DNA of 64,000 bases from Streptomyces sp. NBC_01428. Lineage in GTDB: Bacteria > Actinomycetota > Actinomycetes > Streptomycetales > Streptomycetaceae. The position numbers and the translations under genes are program-made. Below are positions 32,762-41,441 of this stretch, one piece after another. The notes below the pieces were generated by a model that searched no databases, was not told the DNA's origin, and saw nothing but the letters and a program-made list of their open reading frames with translations. The number at the start of each line of letters is the position of its first letter. Within the stretch, counting starts at the first letter, position 1. Location of the stretch: contig NZ_CP109499.1 of assembly GCF_036231965.1 (NCBI RefSeq), forward strand, positions 8,742,001-8,806,000, written 5' to 3'.

Positions 32762-34060
32762 ATGCCCCACCCCGCACCGGTTCCCATGTCGGCGACCCTC
32801 GCCGCCGACGAGGCCCTGGCCCGACGCCGCAGGGCCGGGGAGCAGGTCCTGCCGATGGCCAGCGGGGAGATCGGGCTGCCCGTCCTGCCCGCGCTCAGGG
32901 ACCGGCTCGCCGCCGCCGCGGCCGAAAACGCGTACGGCTCCGTCGCCGGAAGTCCCGCCCTGCGTAAGGCCGTTGCGGGGTACTGGGAGCGGCGCGGCCT
33001 GGGCATCGACCCGGGACTCGTCGTCGCGGGACCCGGCAGCAAGTCCTTGCTGTTCGCGCTGCTCCTCGCCATCGGCGGGGACGTGATCGTGCCGGTCCCG
33101 AGCTGGGTCAGCTACGCGGCGCAGGCACGGCTGGCGGGGGCGCGGCCCCTCCCCGTCCCGATCCTGCCGGGACAGGGCGGGGTCCCCGACCCGGACCGGC
33201 TGCGCGAGGCGGTCGCCGACGCCCGGGCCGCCGGTCGGGACCCGCGGGCCGTGGTCGTGACCACGCCGGACAACCCCACCGGCACGGTCGCCTCCGCCGA
33301 CACCGTACGACGGCTCGCCGACGCGGCACGCGAACTGGACCTGGTCGTGGTCTCGGACGAGATCTACCGCGATCTGGTGTACGACACCTCCGCGCCGGCC
33401 GTCTCCCCGGCCCTGTTCGCGCCGGAGCGGACGGTGGTCACCACCGGCCTGACCAAGAACCTGGCGCTCGGCGGCTGGCGGACGGGAGTGGCGCGGCTGC
33501 CCGACAGCGAGGCGGGGCGCGCCCTGCACACCCGGCTCGTCGCGATCGCCAGCCAGATCTGGTCGAGCCCGCCCGCGCCGGTGCAGACGGCGGCCGCGTA
33601 CGCGTTTGCGGAGCCGCCCGAGATCGTCGACCGCATCACAGCGAGCAGGCGCCTGCACGAGAAGGTCGTACGGGCGGTCGCCGCCCGTTTCACAGCCGCA
33701 GGCGCGCAGTTGGCCCCCGTCGCCGCGACCTGCTACCTCTACCCGGACTTCGAGCCCCTGCGGGAGCACCTCGCCCAGGCACACGGTGTGCGCGACGGGG
33801 ACGCCCTGGCCGGCCTCCTCTCGGAGCGCCACGGGGTCGGAGTCCTTCCCGCGAGCGCCTTCGGGGAGCCCGGCAGCCCCCTGCGGATCCGAGCGGCGAC
33901 AAGCCACTTCTACGGCGACACCCACGAACGGCGCACCGCCGCGCTGGACGCCGGGGAGCCACTCGACCTGCCCTGGATCCGGGAGTCGGTCGACCGGGTC
34001 GGCGAGGTGCTCGCCGACCTGACGGGCGCGCGGGCGCCCGCGCTTCTCCCTCACCCCTGA
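32762..34060 (+). CDS. Class I/II PLP-dependent aminotransferase
   Basis: 432 residues, fold type I. Seen: the cofactor-binding loop AGPGSKSLLFALLLAIGGD with the following VPVPSWVSYAAQARLAGA, TTPDNPTGTVASADTVRRLA, VVSDEIYRDLVYD (Asp and Tyr to the pyridine ring and phenol) and the Schiff-base Lys in TTGLTKNLALGGWRTGVA. GGAG lies 6 nt before ATG 32762, 45 bp after the ligase gene. In lysine-type AmCP pathways an aminotransferase (LysJ) acts on the carrier-bound aldehyde; LysJ is class III, so this enzyme would be a substitute or acts on another intermediate. Confidence 0.9.
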   Translation: MPHPAPVPMSATLAADEALARRRRAGEQVLPMASGEIGLPVLPALRDRLAAAAAENAYGSVAGSPALRKAVAGYWERRGLGIDPGLVVAGPGSKSLLFALLLAIGGDVIVPVPSWVSYAAQARLAGARPLPVPILPGQGGVPDPDRLREAVADARAAGRDPRAVVVTTPDNPTGTVASADTVRRLADAARELDLVVVSDEIYRDLVYDTSAPAVSPALFAPERTVVTTGLTKNLALGGWRTGVARLPDSEAGRALHTRLVAIASQIWSSPPAPVQTAAAYAFAEPPEIVDRITASRRLHEKVVRAVAARFTAAGAQLAPVAATCYLYPDFEPLREHLAQAHGVRDGDALAGLLSERHGVGVLPASAFGEPGSPLRIRAATSHFYGDTHERRTAALDAGEPLDLPWIRESVDRVGEVLADLTGARAPALLPHP

Positions 34061-34097
34061 TCCGTCTCAACCCACCCACGCACAAGAGGAGTCACCC

Positions 34098-35072
34098 GTG
34101 TCCCACCCTCACCTGCCCGTCCTCTTCGAGGCGTTGTACAAGGGCGCACGCCACGTCGGCTTCGGCCGTCCCGAGGACGGTGCCCAGCAGACCCTGTACC
34201 GCGTGCGGGACGGCGGGACGGCCGCCGCGTTCATCGCCACGGACGGTTCGGAGGACGCCCTGCGAACCGCCCTCGCCGAGGGCGCCGAGACCGTGACCGT
34301 CACCGCCGGGGACCCGGAGGTGCAGCTGCTGCCACCGCTGTTGCCGGCGGCCACGGGCAACGCCCTGCTGAGCGGCTTCATGGGTACCCACAAGAAGAAG
34401 TGGGGCGGCGAAACAGCCCCTGAGGGCGGGGAGTTCACCCCGCCGAAGTGGTTCTTCAAGGGGTTCGGCGACTGGGTGCGCCTGCCGGGCGAGGCCTTGA
34501 ACGTGCCCGCGCACCCCGTCGCCCTCATCGAGGAACCCGAGGTCGCCCTGGTCTACGTGAACGACGCCGAGGGCACGCCGCACTACGCGGGCTACACCTT
34601 CGGCAACGACCTGTGCGACATCGGCCTGCACCGCCAGGACCCGGGCTACAACCCGTACTGCAAGCTGTGCGACACCGCGCTCACCCCCTGGCTGTTCCTC
34701 GGCCCGCCGCCGCGCACGGTGACGGGGCGGGTCACCATCGTCCGGGACGGCGCGACCGCCTGGGAGGGCTCCTTCGACTGCGGCGACGACGCCCTCTACT
34801 ACCGGGTGCAGGACATGGCCGACCACCTGTTCACGTTCCCGGCGGTGCGACGGCCCGGGCTGGTCAACTACGTCCTCCTGGGCGCGGACGAGGCGAGCTT
34901 CCACGACGGGTTCCGTATCGCCGACGGCGACCGCATCGCCATCGACGTGAAGAGCCACGGCGTGGCCTTCGAGAACCAGGTGCGGTACGTCTCCCCGACC
35001 CTGTCCACCACCCCGGCCGCAGCTCCGGCGCCCCTCGCCGCGGCGGCGCCGGAGCGTGTCACCACGGCATGA
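34098..35072 (+). CDS. Fumarylacetoacetate hydrolase-fold protein
   Basis: 324 residues. The C-terminal two thirds match the FAH fold: IEEPEVALVYVNDAEG (metal Glu pair), YAGYTFGNDLCDIGLHRQDP, KLCDTALTPWLFLGPPPRTV, and a closing FENQVRYV end. FAH relatives hydrolyse, decarboxylate or hydrate beta-diketo and 2-oxo acids. The N-terminal 110 residues form the usual small lead domain. An Ala/Pro-rich tail ends the protein. GTG 34098 has AGAGGAG upstream, 37 bp after the aminotransferase gene. Its presence with a homocitrate-synthase-like enzyme suggests that a 2-oxoacid or beta-keto acid intermediate is processed. Confidence 0.8.
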   Translation: MSHPHLPVLFEALYKGARHVGFGRPEDGAQQTLYRVRDGGTAAAFIATDGSEDALRTALAEGAETVTVTAGDPEVQLLPPLLPAATGNALLSGFMGTHKKKWGGETAPEGGEFTPPKWFFKGFGDWVRLPGEALNVPAHPVALIEEPEVALVYVNDAEGTPHYAGYTFGNDLCDIGLHRQDPGYNPYCKLCDTALTPWLFLGPPPRTVTGRVTIVRDGATAWEGSFDCGDDALYYRVQDMADHLFTFPAVRRPGLVNYVLLGADEASFHDGFRIADGDRIAIDVKSHGVAFENQVRYVSPTLSTTPAAAPAPLAAAAPERVTTA

Positions 35073-35183
35073 AAACCTCGTGAAGCGGGGCCGGTCGAGC
35101 TGTGCAGACGTCGACCGGCCCGTGCACGCTCTGAGAGCGACCATCCCGCCCCGCCGTCCGACCTCGCAGGAGGAGACCGAGCC

Positions 35184-36575
35184 GTGCCCGCCACCCGCAA
35201 GAAACAGGTGCACCTCGCAGCCCAGCTGCCCGGCATCCACAACGTCACCGTCTGGTCGGACCCGCGCTCCGAGAGCCAGATCTCCATCGACTCGTTCATC
35301 CGGCTCGCTCAGACCGTCGAACGCGGCAAGTTCGACTTCTTCTTCCTGGCCGAGGGCCTGCGTCTGCGCGAGCACAAAGGCCATGTCTACGACCTGGACA
35401 TCGCGGGACGCCCGGAGAACCTGACCGTGCTCAGCGCCCTGGCCGCCGTCACCACGCACCTCGGCCTCGCCGCCACGGTCAACGCCACCTTCAACGAGCC
35501 GTACGAGGTGGCACGCAGGTTCGCCACCCTGGACCGGCTCAGCGGCGGGCGGGCCGCCTGGAACGTGGTGACCAGCTACGACGCCTTCACCGGCGAGAAC
35601 TTCCGCCGGGGCGGCTTCCTCCCGGAGCCCGATCGCTACACCCGGGCCGCCGAATTCCTCGGTACGGCGCGGCAGTTGTGGGACAGCTGGGCCGAGGGCG
35701 ACCTGCGGGCCGACACCGTCACGGGGGAGTTCGCCACCGCCGGGGCCGGCCGCTTCGCCCATCGGGGCCGACACTTCGACATAGCGGGCCGGTTCACGAC
35801 CCCGCCCGGGCCGCAGGGGCACCCGGTGATCATCCAGTCCGGAGAGTCCGACGCGGGCCGGGAGTTCGCCGCGTCCGACGCCGAGGTCATCTTCAGCAAA
35901 CACAGCAGGATCGACGCGGCACGGGACTTCTACCGGGACGTGAAGCGCCGCCTCGCCCCGTACGGCCGTGGGCCCGACGATCTGCTGATCCTCCCCACCG
36001 CCAACGCCGTCGTCGCCGACACCGACGCGGAGGCGGCCGCCTACGCCGAGGAGATCAGCCGTGAACTGGTGAGCCCGCAGACCGCGATCGCCCACCTGGA
36101 GGCCGTCTGGGGCCGCGACCTGTCCGCGTACGACCCCGACGGACCGCTCCCCGACATCGAGCCCGAGGACGACGCCCACCTCCTGAAGGGGCACTCCGTG
36201 TTCCGCAACGGCAGGGCTGAGACGGCCCGGCAGTGGCGCAAGCTCGCCGAGGAGCGGAACCTGTCGATCCGGGAGCTGGTCATCGAGGTCGGCGGCCGTC
36301 AGACCTTCGTCGGCAGCCCGCGCACGGTCGCCGACGCCATCGACCACTACGTCCAGACAGGGGGCGCCGACGGCTTCGTCCTCGTCCCCCACCTCACCCC
36401 CGGCGGCCTGGACGACTTCGTGGACCGCGTGGTGCCCCTGCTCCAGGAGAAGGGCGTCCACCGGGACGACTACACCGGCAGCACGCTCCGCGACCACCTG
36501 GGCCTGTCCGGCGCACCCCGCCCGGCCGGCTGGGGCGGACCGGCCCCGCGCGACGACAAGGAGACCTCCGCATGA
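35184..36575 (+). CDS. Flavin-dependent monooxygenase of the NtaA/SnaA/DszA luciferase-like group
   Basis: 463 residues, TIM barrel of the bacterial luciferase superfamily using FMNH2 from a separate reductase. Family landmarks: FFFLAEGLRLREHKG, TTHLGLAATVNATFNEPYEVARRFATLD, GRAAWNVVTSYDAFTGENF, PQGHPVIIQSGESDAGREFAA. NtaA-type enzymes oxidise amines, sulfur compounds or ketones (nitrilotriacetate, dibenzothiophene sulfone, pristinamycin IIB). AGGAGGAG precedes GTG 35184. It is separated from the FAH gene by 111 bp, the longest gap of the run, and overlaps the next monooxygenase by 4 nt. No flavin reductase gene is adjacent. Confidence 0.9.
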   Translation: MPATRKKQVHLAAQLPGIHNVTVWSDPRSESQISIDSFIRLAQTVERGKFDFFFLAEGLRLREHKGHVYDLDIAGRPENLTVLSALAAVTTHLGLAATVNATFNEPYEVARRFATLDRLSGGRAAWNVVTSYDAFTGENFRRGGFLPEPDRYTRAAEFLGTARQLWDSWAEGDLRADTVTGEFATAGAGRFAHRGRHFDIAGRFTTPPGPQGHPVIIQSGESDAGREFAASDAEVIFSKHSRIDAARDFYRDVKRRLAPYGRGPDDLLILPTANAVVADTDAEAAAYAEEISRELVSPQTAIAHLEAVWGRDLSAYDPDGPLPDIEPEDDAHLLKGHSVFRNGRAETARQWRKLAEERNLSIRELVIEVGGRQTFVGSPRTVADAIDHYVQTGGADGFVLVPHLTPGGLDDFVDRVVPLLQEKGVHRDDYTGSTLRDHLGLSGAPRPAGWGGPAPRDDKETSA

Positions 36576-37819
36576 CGGGCACGACCCCCGCCGACGACCC
36601 GACGGGCACCCCCGGCGCCCCGTTGCACCTGGCCGTCGCGCTCGACGGCGCCGGCTGGCACCCGGCCGCCTGGCGCGAGGAAGGCGCCCGGCCAGGCGAA
36701 CTCCTCACCGCCGCGTACTGGGCCGACCTCGTCGCGGAGGCCGAGCGCGGCCTGCTCGACTTCGTCACCCTCGAGGACGCCCTCGGACTCCAGTCCGCCG
36801 CCTTCCACCGGCCCGACGACCGCACCGACCAGGTCAGGGGCAGCATGGACGCGGTGCTGCTCGCCGCCCACCTCGCCCCCCTCACCACCCACATCGGCCT
36901 CGTCCCGACCACGAACGTCACCCACACCGAGCCGTTCCACCTGGCCATCGGCATCGCCACACTCGACCACGCCGCCAAGGGCCGCGCCGGGTGGCGCCCG
37001 CAGATCTCGTCGCGTGCCGCCGACGCCGCCCACTTCGGCCGTCGCACCACCCCCCAGCTCACCGACGAGGACGTGACCGACTCGGAACGGATAGCGGCCC
37101 GGCTGCGCGACCTGTTCACGGAGGCCGCCGAGGTCGTGGAGGCCGCGCGACGGCTCTGGGACAGCTGGGAGGACGACGCGGAGATACGGGACGCGCCCAC
37201 CGGCCGGTTCATCGACCGCGACAAAGTCCACCACATCGACTTCCAGGGCGCGAACTTCAGCGTGAAGGGGCCCTCGATCACCCCGCGCTCTCCCCAGGGA
37301 CAGCCCCTGGTGGCCAGCCTCGCGCACGCCTCCACCCCGTACGAGTTCGCGGCCCTCAGCTCCGACGTCGTCCACATCACCCCGCACGACAGGCCCGGCG
37401 TCGCGAAGATCCTCGCCCAGGTCGACGAAGCGGTGGTCCGCACCGGCAGAGACGTGACGGAACGGCCGCTACGGACCTTCGCGGACCTGCTCGTCCTCAT
37501 CGACGACGAACCCGGCGCCGCCGCCCGCCGCAAGGCCCGCCTCGACGAGGCGGCCGGCACCGGACTCGCCTCCGACGCCGAGATCTTCACCGGCACCCCC
37601 GCCGAACTCGCCGATCTGCTCCTCGACTGGCGCTCAGCGGGCCTCGACGGCTTCCGGCTCCGCCCGGCGACCCTGCCCCACGACCTGACAGCGATCACCC
37701 GCGGCCTGGTTCCGGAGCTGCAGCGCAGAGGGGTCTTCCGCCGGCGCTACGAATCCACCACCCTGCGCGGCCACTTGGGCCTTCCCCGTCCCGCGAGCCG
37801 TTACGCGACAGCGGGTTGA
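36572..37819 (+). CDS. Second luciferase-like flavin monooxygenase (NtaA/SnaA group)
   Basis: 415 residues; shorter paralogue partner of the preceding gene, overlapping its stop by ATGA. Features: LLDFVTLEDALGLQS, TTHIGLVPTTNVTHTEPFHLAIGIATLDHAAKGRAGW (barrel strands 3-4), RLWDSWEDDAEIRD and FSVKGPSITPRSPQGQPLVAS. The two proteins end alike (LRDHLGL and LRGHLGL), suggesting duplication or a heterodimer. Substrate unknown; such enzymes could hydroxylate nitrogen or oxidatively cleave a C-N or C-S bond in the product. Last gene of the run before a strong bidirectional terminator. Confidence 0.88.
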   Translation: MTGTTPADDPTGTPGAPLHLAVALDGAGWHPAAWREEGARPGELLTAAYWADLVAEAERGLLDFVTLEDALGLQSAAFHRPDDRTDQVRGSMDAVLLAAHLAPLTTHIGLVPTTNVTHTEPFHLAIGIATLDHAAKGRAGWRPQISSRAADAAHFGRRTTPQLTDEDVTDSERIAARLRDLFTEAAEVVEAARRLWDSWEDDAEIRDAPTGRFIDRDKVHHIDFQGANFSVKGPSITPRSPQGQPLVASLAHASTPYEFAALSSDVVHITPHDRPGVAKILAQVDEAVVRTGRDVTERPLRTFADLLVLIDDEPGAAARRKARLDEAAGTGLASDAEIFTGTPAELADLLLDWRSAGLDGFRLRPATLPHDLTAITRGLVPELQRRGVFRRRYESTTLRGHLGLPRPASRYATAG

Positions 37820-37836
37820 CGAGAACCGCCGTGGAC

Positions 37837-37858
37837 GAGGGCCCCTGAAAGGGCCCTC
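37837..37858. terminator. Bidirectional terminator after the monooxygenase genes
   Basis: Perfect 8-bp stem GAGGGCCC/GGGCCCTC with loop CTGAAA, between two convergent genes (stops at 37819 and 37868). Confidence 0.75.
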
Positions 37859-37867
37859 TCCTGCGCT

Positions 37868-38830
37868 TCAGGGCGTCAGGACGACCCTGCCGAACACCGT
37901 GCCGGCGTCCATGTCCCGGTGGGCCCGCTCTGCCTGGTCCAGCGGCAGGACGTCGTGCACGACCGTGCGCAGGTCGCCGCGCGCGGCAGCGGCGAACTGG
38001 GACGATCGCACGGCCCGGCGTGCGGAGGCGGGCACGGTGTCGGAGCTGAACGTGGAGAACGACAGCGACCGGCGGAAGGCGTCCATCAAGCGCATGCCGA
38101 AGTCCGCCGGCGGCTGACCGCCGACCACTCCGACAGCGATGTACCGGCCGTTGGAGTTCAACCTGTCCAGGAACAGGGGAAGGTGGGTACCGCCCACGAC
38201 GTCGATCACCACGTCGAAACCCGACGGGGCGTCCCGGCCGCCGTCACCGGCGCGGTCGAGGACATGGGTCGCGCCCAGGTCCCGCAGGCGCGCGCCACGT
38301 TCCGCCGACGAGGTGGTGACGGCCACCGCACCCGCGCCCCCCGTGGCGGCAAGCTGGACGGCGGTGATCCCGATGCTGCCCGCCGCCCCACGAACGAGCA
38401 CCGTTTCACCGGGCGCGAGGCGGGCGCGGTCCAGCGCGAAGTGGGCGACCGCACCGGAGCCGCCGAGCGTCACCGCATCGGCGCCGGACAGGCCGTCCGG
38501 CAGCGGCAGGACGTCCTCGACCGAGGCGACGGCCTGCTCGGCGTATCCGCCGGACAGCCCGGTGAACGCCCACACGCGCCGTCCCATCCAGGAGGCGTCC
38601 ACGCCCTCGCCCAGCGAGGTGACCCTGCCGGCCACCTCGCTGCCCGGCAGATGGCCTGGCTGGAAGCCGTACGCGGCGAGTGTGCCGCGGCGGATCACCG
38701 CGTCCACGCCGCCCACCCCGATGGCCTCCGTGGTGATCTGCACCTGGCCCGGTGCGGGGACGGGTGCAGGCAGGTCCACGACTTCCAGACCGTCAGGGTC
38801 TCCGAACCTACTGATCACGACGGCTTTCAT
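37868..38830 (-). CDS. Zinc-free NADPH-dependent quinone oxidoreductase (MDR superfamily)
   Basis: 320 residues. MDR fold: N-terminal GroES-like half (MKAVVISRFGDPDGLEVVDL, GSEVAGRVTSLGEGV) and a Rossmann half with VLVRGAAGSIGITAVQLAA, the Ala-rich AAGSIG loop of quinone reductase-like members; no zinc ligands are evident. The end VVHDVLPLDQAERAHRDMDAGTVFGRVVL is typical. Reduces quinones or enones with NADPH. Divergent from a tetR gene with a palindromic operator between, so it is probably induced by an electrophile or drug. Confidence 0.9.
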   Translation of the reverse strand: MKAVVISRFGDPDGLEVVDLPAPVPAPGQVQITTEAIGVGGVDAVIRRGTLAAYGFQPGHLPGSEVAGRVTSLGEGVDASWMGRRVWAFTGLSGGYAEQAVASVEDVLPLPDGLSGADAVTLGGSGAVAHFALDRARLAPGETVLVRGAAGSIGITAVQLAATGGAGAVAVTTSSAERGARLRDLGATHVLDRAGDGGRDAPSGFDVVIDVVGGTHLPLFLDRLNSNGRYIAVGVVGGQPPADFGMRLMDAFRRSLSFSTFSSDTVPASARRAVRSSQFAAAARGDLRTVVHDVLPLDQAERAHRDMDAGTVFGRVVLTP

Positions 38831-38882
38831 CTCTGCTCCTCAACTGTGTGAACGGTCGGGTCGCGGACCGCCGTCGGACCGT

Positions 38883-38902
38883 AACGGACGCCCCCGTCCG
38901 TT
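38883..38902. promoter_or_regulatory. Putative TetR operator
   Basis: Perfect inverted repeat AACGGACG-CCCC-CGTCCGTT, 18 bp before the tetR start and about 50 bp before the divergent oxidoreductase start. Confidence 0.7.
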
Positions 38903-38920
38903 TGGCTAAAGTGAGAGACC

Positions 38921-39538
38921 ATGACCGACCGTTTGTCTCACCCCACGCGCTCCGACGCCCGCGACAACAGGGCCCGCATCCTGGAGACGGCTCGCGCGGT
39001 GTTCGGCGAGGAGGGCCTCGGCACGCCTCTGCGCGAGGTCGCGCGGCAGGCAGGCGTGGGCCCCGCCACGTTGTACCGGCACTTCCCGACGAAACAGGCG
39101 CTGATCGTGGACGCCTTCGCGGAGCAGAGGGGAACCTGTCACGCGGCCGTACGGGACGCCCTCGCGGACCCGGACGCGTGGCGTGGATTCCGGACCCTCA
39201 TCGAGCGGATCTGTGAACTCCACGCTCACAGCAGGGGATTCGCCGACGCCTTCATGGCGACCTTCCCCGAAGCGATGGACTTCGCCGCAGACCGGGAGCG
39301 CACCCTGCGCGCGGTGGCCGAACTGTCCCGACGCGCCCAGAAGACCGGCCTGCTCCGCCCCGGCTTCGTCGTCGACGACCTGGTCCTCATGCTCATGGCT
39401 CACCGAGGGCTTCAGGACGCGCCGCGCGCCGCCCGGTACGTGGCCTCCCGACGGTTCGCCGCCTACGTGATCGAGGCGTTCCGCGCGGCACCGGAGACGG
39501 GAGCGCCGACGCCGCTGCCGCCCGCACCCCACCTGTAG
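38921..39538 (+). CDS. TetR-family transcriptional regulator
   Basis: 205 residues. N-terminal helix-turn-helix: RARILETARAVFGEEGLGTPLREVARQAGVGPATLYRHFPTKQ is of the classic TetR pattern (about residues 15-60). The C-terminal ligand domain resembles the TetR_C SbtR-like group (RGFADAFMATFPEAM, RAQKTGLLRPGFVVDDLVLML). ATG 38921 with GAGAG close upstream. Likely represses itself and the divergent quinone oxidoreductase through the palindrome at 38883-38902. Confidence 0.93.
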   Translation: MTDRLSHPTRSDARDNRARILETARAVFGEEGLGTPLREVARQAGVGPATLYRHFPTKQALIVDAFAEQRGTCHAAVRDALADPDAWRGFRTLIERICELHAHSRGFADAFMATFPEAMDFAADRERTLRAVAELSRRAQKTGLLRPGFVVDDLVLMLMAHRGLQDAPRAARYVASRRFAAYVIEAFRAAPETGAPTPLPPAPHL

Positions 39539-39637
39539 GGCGGGAGCGGGGCCAGAGGGCGTGATCCGCCTGTGCCACCGTAACGGGAGCAGACCCTGAC
39601 CGACACCGGGGTGAGCGGTGCTCCCTGTACCCCTCGC

Positions 39638-40594
39638 TCAGTGGTCCGTCACGGGATAGGAGACGAAGGCGAATCGCCGACTGTCGGGCGCCCAGCTGGT
39701 GACGTTGAGCGTGCCCTGGCCCCCGAAGAGCGGGAAGGTGCGAAGAGGCGTCTCCCACGCATCGGTTGCGACGAGGTGCACCTCGACATGGACGTTCTCG
39801 GGGTGGCCGAGCGTGCCGGGCGGGAAGGCCACGTACGTGGCGAAGCGGCCGTCGGGGGACAGGTGCGGGAACCAGTCCACGGTGTCGGACGCCACCAGGC
39901 GTTCCAACGTGCCGCCCGCGGCGGGAAGCCGGGCGAGCTGCGCATGCCCGGGGACCGATGCGAACGCCTCGGTGTTGAGGTGGATCCACTCGCCGTCGGG
40001 GGAGAATTCGGGGCCGTCGACATGACCGGTGCCGGTGACCACGAACCGGCCCGGACCGCCCTCCGCGGGCATGAGCGCGAGGCGTCCGTCGACTCCTGCC
40101 GTGTTGCGCGGTATCGCCACGTAGGCCAGCGTGTCGCCGTCCGGGCTGACCCCGTGCAGGAAGTGCAGCAGACCGTCGTCGCCGGTGAGACGGGATCCGG
40201 TGCCGCCGGTCGACGGGGCGCGGTAGAGGTGCCCGTCCATCCCGGACAGGAAGACGTGCCTGCCGTCGGGCGACAGAACGTGGTCGTTGTTGACCGGCGG
40301 CACGCCGAGGAGAGGGATCTCCACGAGTTCGGGGCCCTGTCCCGCCAGGTCCAGCCGCCACAGCCTGCCGTCGCCGTTGAGCAGCAAATGGGCGCTGTCG
40401 GCCGACCAGTTGGGAGCCTCCAGGAGCAGATCCGAGGTCTCGTAGGCGAGTTCGGGGACGGAGGAGTCGGCGGAGGCGATCCATACGCAGGTGCGCTGTC
40501 CGCCGACGAGATTCCGGGGACGCATGCCGGTGTCGTCGTCGACAGCGGACCGGGAAGGGGAGTTCGTGGCTGTGGTGGGTCGAGTGTCGGCCAT
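39638..40594 (-). CDS. TolB-like beta-propeller protein (PD40 repeats)
   Basis: 318 residues with about six propeller blades. WD40-like PD40 units recur: APNWSADSAHLLLNGDGRLW, HVLSPDGRHVFLSGMDGHLY, GVSPDGDTLAYVAIPR, EFSPDGEWIHLNTEAF, HLSPDGRFATYVAF, SWAPDSRRFAFVSYP. No signal peptide, so it seems to be cytoplasmic, unlike TolB. Similar stand-alone proteins are common in actinomycetes as biopolymer-transporter-like proteins of unknown role. Weak ribosome site (GGAAAC) before ATG 40594. No operon partners. Confidence 0.8.
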   Translation of the reverse strand: MADTRPTTATNSPSRSAVDDDTGMRPRNLVGGQRTCVWIASADSSVPELAYETSDLLLEAPNWSADSAHLLLNGDGRLWRLDLAGQGPELVEIPLLGVPPVNNDHVLSPDGRHVFLSGMDGHLYRAPSTGGTGSRLTGDDGLLHFLHGVSPDGDTLAYVAIPRNTAGVDGRLALMPAEGGPGRFVVTGTGHVDGPEFSPDGEWIHLNTEAFASVPGHAQLARLPAAGGTLERLVASDTVDWFPHLSPDGRFATYVAFPPGTLGHPENVHVEVHLVATDAWETPLRTFPLFGGQGTLNVTSWAPDSRRFAFVSYPVTDH

Positions 40595-40783
40595 GCCTGT
40601 TTCCCGTCTTCTCGCCGTTGGCCGCGCGGTCGTACGCGGTGTCCCGCTGCCGTCGACGTCATCGGGCGGCCGTCGCGGCGCCGACGCTCTCGTCGAACGA
40701 CGGCCGGTGTGCGCCTCGAGGATGGTCGGCTTCGGCCGGTGACGGTGTCAAGGCGTGCCGAGTCCCGGGGCTCCGGAATGGTC

Positions 40784-40813
40784 TTGACCAGGGGAGCTCG
40801 CGCCGTCTACCTT
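40784..40813 (+). promoter_or_regulatory. Candidate housekeeping promoter of the DUF805 gene
   Basis: TTGACC (40784-40789), 18-bp spacer, TACCTT (40808-40813), about 67 bp before the start codon. Confidence 0.5.
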
Positions 40814-40879
40814 CGCGCCCTGGTCATAAGAACATGGCCATGCCATCGGGGTGGCTCGGCCATCCAGCAGGGGGGATCC

Positions 40880-41269
40880 ATGCACTACTACACAGACGTC
40901 CTCAAGAAGTACGCGTCGTTCCAGGGCCGGGCCAGACGGAGGGAGTACTGGATGTTCGCTCTCTTCAACGGCATCATCGCGTTGGTCCTGGTCGGCCTGG
41001 CCGCGGCCACGAAATCGACGGCTCTGTACGTCCTCTACGCCGCGTACATCCTTGCGGTGGTCCTGCCGTCGCTGGGCGTCCTCGTCCGTCGGCTGCACGA
41101 CACGGGCCGCTCGGGCGGCTGGTTCTTCATCAGCTTCGTGCCGTTCGTCGGCGGGCTCGTGCTCTTCATCTTCATGGTCCTGGAGGGCAACCGGGGGCCG
41201 AACGAGTACGGCCCCGACCCGAAGGGCGCCGATGTGTACCCGGGTGCTGCGGGGCCGTACGCCGGCTGA
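40880..41269 (+). CDS. DUF805 family membrane protein
   Basis: 129 residues. The start YYTDVLKKYASFQGRARRREYWMFALFN is the DUF805 signature (F-x-G-R-x-R-R-x-E-Y-W). Three to four membrane segments follow (GIIALVLVGLAAA, LYVLYAAYILAVVLPSL, WFFISFVPFVGGLVLFIFMVL), with VRRLHDTGRSGGW between the second and third and GPNEYGPDPKG at the end, both conserved in the family. Function unknown. AGGGGGGA precedes ATG 40880. Confidence 0.92.
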   Translation: MHYYTDVLKKYASFQGRARRREYWMFALFNGIIALVLVGLAAATKSTALYVLYAAYILAVVLPSLGVLVRRLHDTGRSGGWFFISFVPFVGGLVLFIFMVLEGNRGPNEYGPDPKGADVYPGAAGPYAG

Positions 41270-41441
41270 GGTGCGGAGGCCGTACGCCGAGTGACCTCGG
41301 TGGCAACAGCACGGTCGCGTGGGTGGGTGAGGGATCCGCGCGAGGGGTGGGGTAGAACAGTTGCGGGGTGTCCGCCGGTCACGGACGGGCACCTCGGACA
41401 GATCAGCCGGGAGTTCCCGGCGCTATGCGAAGGACAGCAGT

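Noticed and set aside
34092..36497. 801-codon minus-strand frame over FAH and monooxygenase genes
   Set aside because: Low-complexity antisense shadow of two recognised genes.
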